From Eutrophocola sp964503965 (GTDB lineage Bacteria; Pseudomonadota; Gammaproteobacteria; Pseudomonadales; Pseudohongiellaceae): DNA of 64,000 nt. Position 1 is the stretch's first letter; every line of letters starts with the position of its first letter. The position numbers and the translations under genes are program-made. Of the stretch, positions 60,782 to 64,000 are shown one piece after another. The notes below the pieces were generated by a model that was given only the letters and a program-made list of their open reading frames with translations, was not told the DNA's origin and did not search any database. The DNA is taken from assembly GCA_964503965.1 (NCBI GenBank), contig CAZDCK010000003.1:1-64000 (forward strand). The letters run 5' to 3'.

Positions 60782-61783
60782 ATGGCTTCCCTGAAAAACA
60801 GACAACCGGCCAGGGAAATGGCAAGAACAGGAAAAAAAGCGACTCCATCAGCCAGCAGGAGCGCGCGCAGTGGTGGTGGATCCATTTTCTCCCAGCACCA
60901 GACGGTAGCGGTTGACAGTTTATGGCGCCTGCTGAGTGAACCTGCCTCGAGCCTGTTGACCTGGTCGGTCATTGGCATCGCGCTTGCCCTGCCCTTGTGC
61001 CTGGCACTGTTTCTTGAAAATCTCCAGCAACTGGATGATTCCCTGAATGAAGCGGGTAATATCAGTGTCTTCATGTCCATGGACGTTACCCCGGAGATTC
61101 TCAATGACACCGCGGTTTCCATGGGTATGCGAAGCGATGTTGCCGGCTTCAGTGTGGTTACTTCAGACGCGGCCCTGGAAGAATTCCAGGCGGCCTCCGG
61201 TTTCGGTGAAGTCCTGTCCGGGTTGGATGACAACCCGTTACCTTCGGTTATTGTGGTCATTCCTGCGGTTCAGGACAGTGAGCAGTTAACTGTGCTGGCC
61301 GATGCATTGACATTATTTCCCGGGGTAGAGTCTGTGCAGATTGACCTTGAATGGGTGCAACGACTGTACGCAATCTTCAACCTGGCCGAACGTTTCACTC
61401 TTGGTCTGGCAGTCCTATTGTGTCTGGGAGTCATCCTCGCCGTAGGTAACACGGTCAGGCTTGCCATTGAAAACCGTCGGGATGAAATACTTGTAGTGAA
61501 ACTGGTGGGTGGCACTGATGCCTACGTGGCCCGACCTTTTCTATATACAGGTATCTGGTACGGTGTGGGTGGCGGACTCATAGCAGCACTGCTTGCGCTG
61601 CTGGCCTTTCTTTTTCTGACAGGTCCTGTGAGCAGGCTGATGACGCTCTATGAGTCGGATTTTGCCCTGTCTGGCCTGGGATTTAGTGATCTACTCGTCC
61701 TTTTGGTGGTTTCCGGCGGGCTGGGTCTTACCGGCGCCTGGCTTTCAGTACTTCGCCACCTGCGTCGTATAGAGCCCATCTGA
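60782..61783 (+). CDS. ftsX: Cell division protein FtsX
   Basis: 333 residues. A cytoplasmic N-terminal extension of about 55 residues, a first helix near 60-80, a periplasmic domain (NISVFMSMDVTPEILNDTAVS, VIVVIPAVQDSE) that contacts hydrolase activators, then three helices towards the C-terminus. It partners FtsE. In many Gammaproteobacteria the next gene is rpoH; here the following gene is a multicopper oxidase. Confidence 0.96.
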   Translation: MASLKNRQPAREMARTGKKATPSASRSARSGGGSIFSQHQTVAVDSLWRLLSEPASSLLTWSVIGIALALPLCLALFLENLQQLDDSLNEAGNISVFMSMDVTPEILNDTAVSMGMRSDVAGFSVVTSDAALEEFQAASGFGEVLSGLDDNPLPSVIVVIPAVQDSEQLTVLADALTLFPGVESVQIDLEWVQRLYAIFNLAERFTLGLAVLLCLGVILAVGNTVRLAIENRRDEILVVKLVGGTDAYVARPFLYTGIWYGVGGGLIAALLALLAFLFLTGPVSRLMTLYESDFALSGLGFSDLLVLLVVSGGLGLTGAWLSVLRHLRRIEPI

Positions 61784-61918
61784 CTTTTTTGCCAGGGTCA
61801 TGGCTTGTGGTAAATCAAACACCTGTTTTGGCCTGTCGTCGTAGAATCATGTAACTTGTATACATCATTAAGGCAGGCCTGATGCTTGATCAGGCCGGTT
61901 TCAGGCAAGGTGGTCTCC

Positions 61919-63370
61919 ATGGATATAAAATTTTTTGCCGGCGCATTAATCAGTACTGCACTGTTGTCGGCTTGTGCCAGCCAACACAATGACCCGGGCG
62001 ATGCCCTTCCCGGCACAATGCTCAGGGCAAGCCAGGTAGAGCAGCCGGAAGGATGGGATGAGGATCTTGCGCTGGCGATTCCCCGCGATTTAAACCCCGA
62101 CCCTGATGTGCTGGAAATCGAATTGGAAGCCAGGATAACCGACATGGAAATTGTCCCTGGTACCCGCACGCCGGTGTGGACCTATGGCGGAACGCTTCCC
62201 GGTCCACTGATTCGAGCGAAGGTTGGCGATCGTGTCATCGTGCACTTTACCAATAACCTCCCGGATGCCACCAGTATCCACTGGCACGGCCTGCGCGTTC
62301 CCAACAATATGGATGGTGTCCCCGGCGTTACCCAGGATCCGATTCCGGTCGGTGGCCGTTTTACCTATGACTTTATTGTCAGGGATGCCGGCACCTACTG
62401 GTACCATCCGCATATCAACTCTGCAGCGCAGGTGGGTTGGGGTATGTATGGGCCACTGGTCGTGGAGGACCCGAATGACCCGGCAGTATTTGGCAATGAT
62501 CTTGTGTTGATGCTTTCAGATATGAGCCTGGATGAAAATGGGCAGTTTCTTCCTGCAGACCAGGGTGGAGCCTTCAGCGATCTTTTTGGCCGGGAAGGTG
62601 AAGTCCTGCTGGTAAATGGCAAGGTCAGGCCTGAGCTGAAGATGCGCAAGGGTAAGCAACAGCGCTGGCGTGTGATTAATGCTGCCCGTACCCGTTACTA
62701 CACCATTCGCAACAAGCGCCGCCCCCTGATCAGGCTTGGGGGTGATAATGGATTGGCGGCTCGTACTGAAATACTGGATGAAATACGAATTGTTCCTTCA
62801 GAACGGGTGGATATGGTTTTCACGCCCAGGGACGAACCTGGTACTGAAGAATGGTTTGACTGGTACCCCACTGACCTGGGGTATGGCAGTACATTCAACC
62901 GCTTTTCAGAGGAAATGCTGCGAATGGTTACCGTGGATGAGCCTGAAGTCATACCCGAAGACATACCCGAGCAACTCAGGACTATTGAGCCAATTGATAT
63001 CACGGATGCCAGGGAGGTGCTTGTAGACCTGACTATTGATTTTCCCGATGACAACACCGTTGAGATGGGCATCAATGGCATTCCCTACTGGGATGTCATG
63101 CCCATTGAGGCCCGGATCGGTGAAACCCATGTCTGGACAGTCCGAAATGACACGGATTTTAACCATCCGTTTCATCTCCATGGGTATTTTTTTCAGGTGC
63201 TGGACGATACCCGGGTGTCGGAGTGGAAGGACTCGGTGGATATTCCTGTACATACAGAGCTCAAACTGGCTGTGCGTTTCGATGAACGTCCCGGTACCTG
63301 GATGTACCACTGTCATATCCTGGATCATGCGGAGGTTGGTATGATGGGCCAGCTCAGGGTTGATCCCTGA
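61919..63370 (+). CDS. Multicopper oxidase lipoprotein
   Basis: 483 residues. Lipobox LLSAC (Cys 19). All copper motifs are present: HWHG (121-124), WYHPH (161-165), HPFHLHG near 410 and HCHILDHAEVGMM (464-476) with Met at the axial position. The cupredoxin domain arrangement with N-terminal GGTLPGPLIRAKVGDR and NNMDGVPGVTQDP fits laccase/CueO-like oxidases. It oxidises a reduced substrate with O2 in the periplasm, possibly for copper tolerance. No Met-rich CueO insert is visible. Start at 61919 from signal peptide. Confidence 0.92.
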   Translation: MDIKFFAGALISTALLSACASQHNDPGDALPGTMLRASQVEQPEGWDEDLALAIPRDLNPDPDVLEIELEARITDMEIVPGTRTPVWTYGGTLPGPLIRAKVGDRVIVHFTNNLPDATSIHWHGLRVPNNMDGVPGVTQDPIPVGGRFTYDFIVRDAGTYWYHPHINSAAQVGWGMYGPLVVEDPNDPAVFGNDLVLMLSDMSLDENGQFLPADQGGAFSDLFGREGEVLLVNGKVRPELKMRKGKQQRWRVINAARTRYYTIRNKRRPLIRLGGDNGLAARTEILDEIRIVPSERVDMVFTPRDEPGTEEWFDWYPTDLGYGSTFNRFSEEMLRMVTVDEPEVIPEDIPEQLRTIEPIDITDAREVLVDLTIDFPDDNTVEMGINGIPYWDVMPIEARIGETHVWTVRNDTDFNHPFHLHGYFFQVLDDTRVSEWKDSVDIPVHTELKLAVRFDERPGTWMYHCHILDHAEVGMMGQLRVDP

Positions 63371-63400
63371 CCTGTAAGTTTTATCTGGAAGGAGTAGGCA

Positions 63401-63985
63401 GTGGCAGTCACAAGATGTGCCTGGGCCGGGGAAGATCCGCTTTATCAGCGCTATCACGACCGGGAATGGGGCGTTCCCCTGCATTCAGACAAAAAACTCT
63501 TTGAATTCCTGAGCCTGGAGGGGATGCAGGCGGGTTTGAGCTGGATCACTGTCCTCAGGAAACGGGAGGCGTTTCGACAGGCCTTTGACGGCTTCGATTA
63601 CAACATTGTAGCAAACTACGATAGCGGCAAGATCGAAGAACTTATCAACAATTCGGCTATAATTCGTAATAAGTTAAAGATAAATGCTGCAGTGACCAAT
63701 GCCAGGGCCTTTCTGGAGGTGCGCAGGGAGTTTGGTACATTTAACCGCTATATCTGGGGTTTTGTTGACAATCTGCCCATCCAGAACACGTGGACAAGCC
63801 TGCAGGAGGTGCCAGCGAAAACCCTGCTGGCAGAAGAGCTCTCAAAAGACCTGAAAATGCGTGGGTTCAGTTTTGTGGGTCCGACAATTGTCTATGCCCA
63901 TATGCAGGCGACCGGGATGGTCAATGACCATACCACTGACTGTTTCAGGCATGCTGAAGTCCGGGGGTTGGCAAGAAAGTCATGA
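63401..63985 (+). CDS. tag: DNA-3-methyladenine glycosylase I
   Basis: 194 residues, GTG start at 63401 after GGAAGGAG. CAWAGEDPLYQRYHDREWGVP, FEFLSLEGMQAGLSWITVLRKRE, and GFSFVGPTIVYAHMQATGMVNDH are Tag signatures, with the zinc ligands in the first Cys/His and in DHTTDCFRH near the end. It removes 3-methyladenine from alkylated DNA. 30 bases after the multicopper oxidase gene. Confidence 0.95.
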   Translation: MAVTRCAWAGEDPLYQRYHDREWGVPLHSDKKLFEFLSLEGMQAGLSWITVLRKREAFRQAFDGFDYNIVANYDSGKIEELINNSAIIRNKLKINAAVTNARAFLEVRREFGTFNRYIWGFVDNLPIQNTWTSLQEVPAKTLLAEELSKDLKMRGFSFVGPTIVYAHMQATGMVNDHTTDCFRHAEVRGLARKS

Positions 63986-64000
63986 AATTTATGTGTTTTC

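Noticed and set aside
1..64000. CRISPR arrays, tRNA or rRNA genes, prophage or insertion sequences
   Set aside because: No regularly spaced repeats with unique spacers, no cloverleaf or rRNA-like sequence and no transposase, integrase or phage structural gene was recognised on either strand.

Overview
The window reads as a chromosome segment of a free-living, aerobic gammaproteobacterium, probably marine or aquatic. Base composition is moderate and coding density is high. The evidence is the gene order: yicC/rph-pyrE-slmA-argB-algC-coaBC-radC-rpmBG, gmk-rpoZ-spoT with recG nearby, and mutM-fdx-coaD-rsmD-ftsYEX all follow arrangements familiar from Pseudomonas-like Gammaproteobacteria. SlmA, RidA, the YfhL-type ferredoxin and TonB-dependent uptake fit the same group. 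I cannot name a genus from the sequence. I saw no tRNA, rRNA, CRISPR array, transposase or prophage.

Layout. 1-10.8 kb: the end of a TonB-dependent receptor, then small stress and housekeeping genes (universal stress protein, YaaA, a DUF938 methyltransferase, a FemAB-like acyltransferase, a PHP phosphatase), UbiA, a dicarboxylate/glutamate symporter and a PepSY membrane protein. A cluster of 8-bp tandem repeats sits at 6.55-6.70 kb. 11-21 kb (minus strand): two SDR oxidoreductases, a small secreted protein, an M20 peptidase, an aldehyde dehydrogenase, an SMR efflux protein, RecG and a PQQ/heme alcohol dehydrogenase. 21-28 kb: a REC-PAS-GGDEF-EAL protein facing spoT-rpoZ, then gmk and yicC. 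28-36 kb: rph, pyrE, slmA, argB, algC, coaBC, radC, rpmB, rpmG and ubiX, with dut missing from its usual place between coaBC and algC.

37.4-51.0 kb is the most unusual part. Twelve minus-strand genes are tightly packed and look like one transcription unit. In order of transcription they are: a serine-rich lipoprotein, a large lipoprotein, a membrane-anchored TPR protein, a membrane-anchored PEGA/SUMF1 protein, a tiny secreted acidic protein, a MotA/TolQ/ExbB-type proton channel, an actin/Hsp70-like protein with a possible FHA-like tail, two von Willebrand A proteins, two lipoproteins and an M48 metalloprotease lipoprotein. The channel has no separate ExbD/TolR/MotB gene beside it. Instead, both vWA proteins begin with a short transmembrane helix carrying an Asp in the context FLDVMSCGFGA, which resembles the proton-carrying helix of ExbD/TolR/MotB. 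My inference is a proton-motive-force-driven envelope machine in which vWA domains replace the usual periplasmic partner domain. I know of no description of this set as a system.

51.4-64 kb: a stand-alone HyuA-type hydantoinase/oxoprolinase, MutM, a pair of small secreted proteins, ferredoxin, CoaD, an SLC6-type sodium symporter, a RidA-family protein, RsmD and FtsY-FtsE-FtsX. A multicopper oxidase lipoprotein and 3-methyladenine glycosylase I then occupy the place where rpoH commonly follows ftsX.
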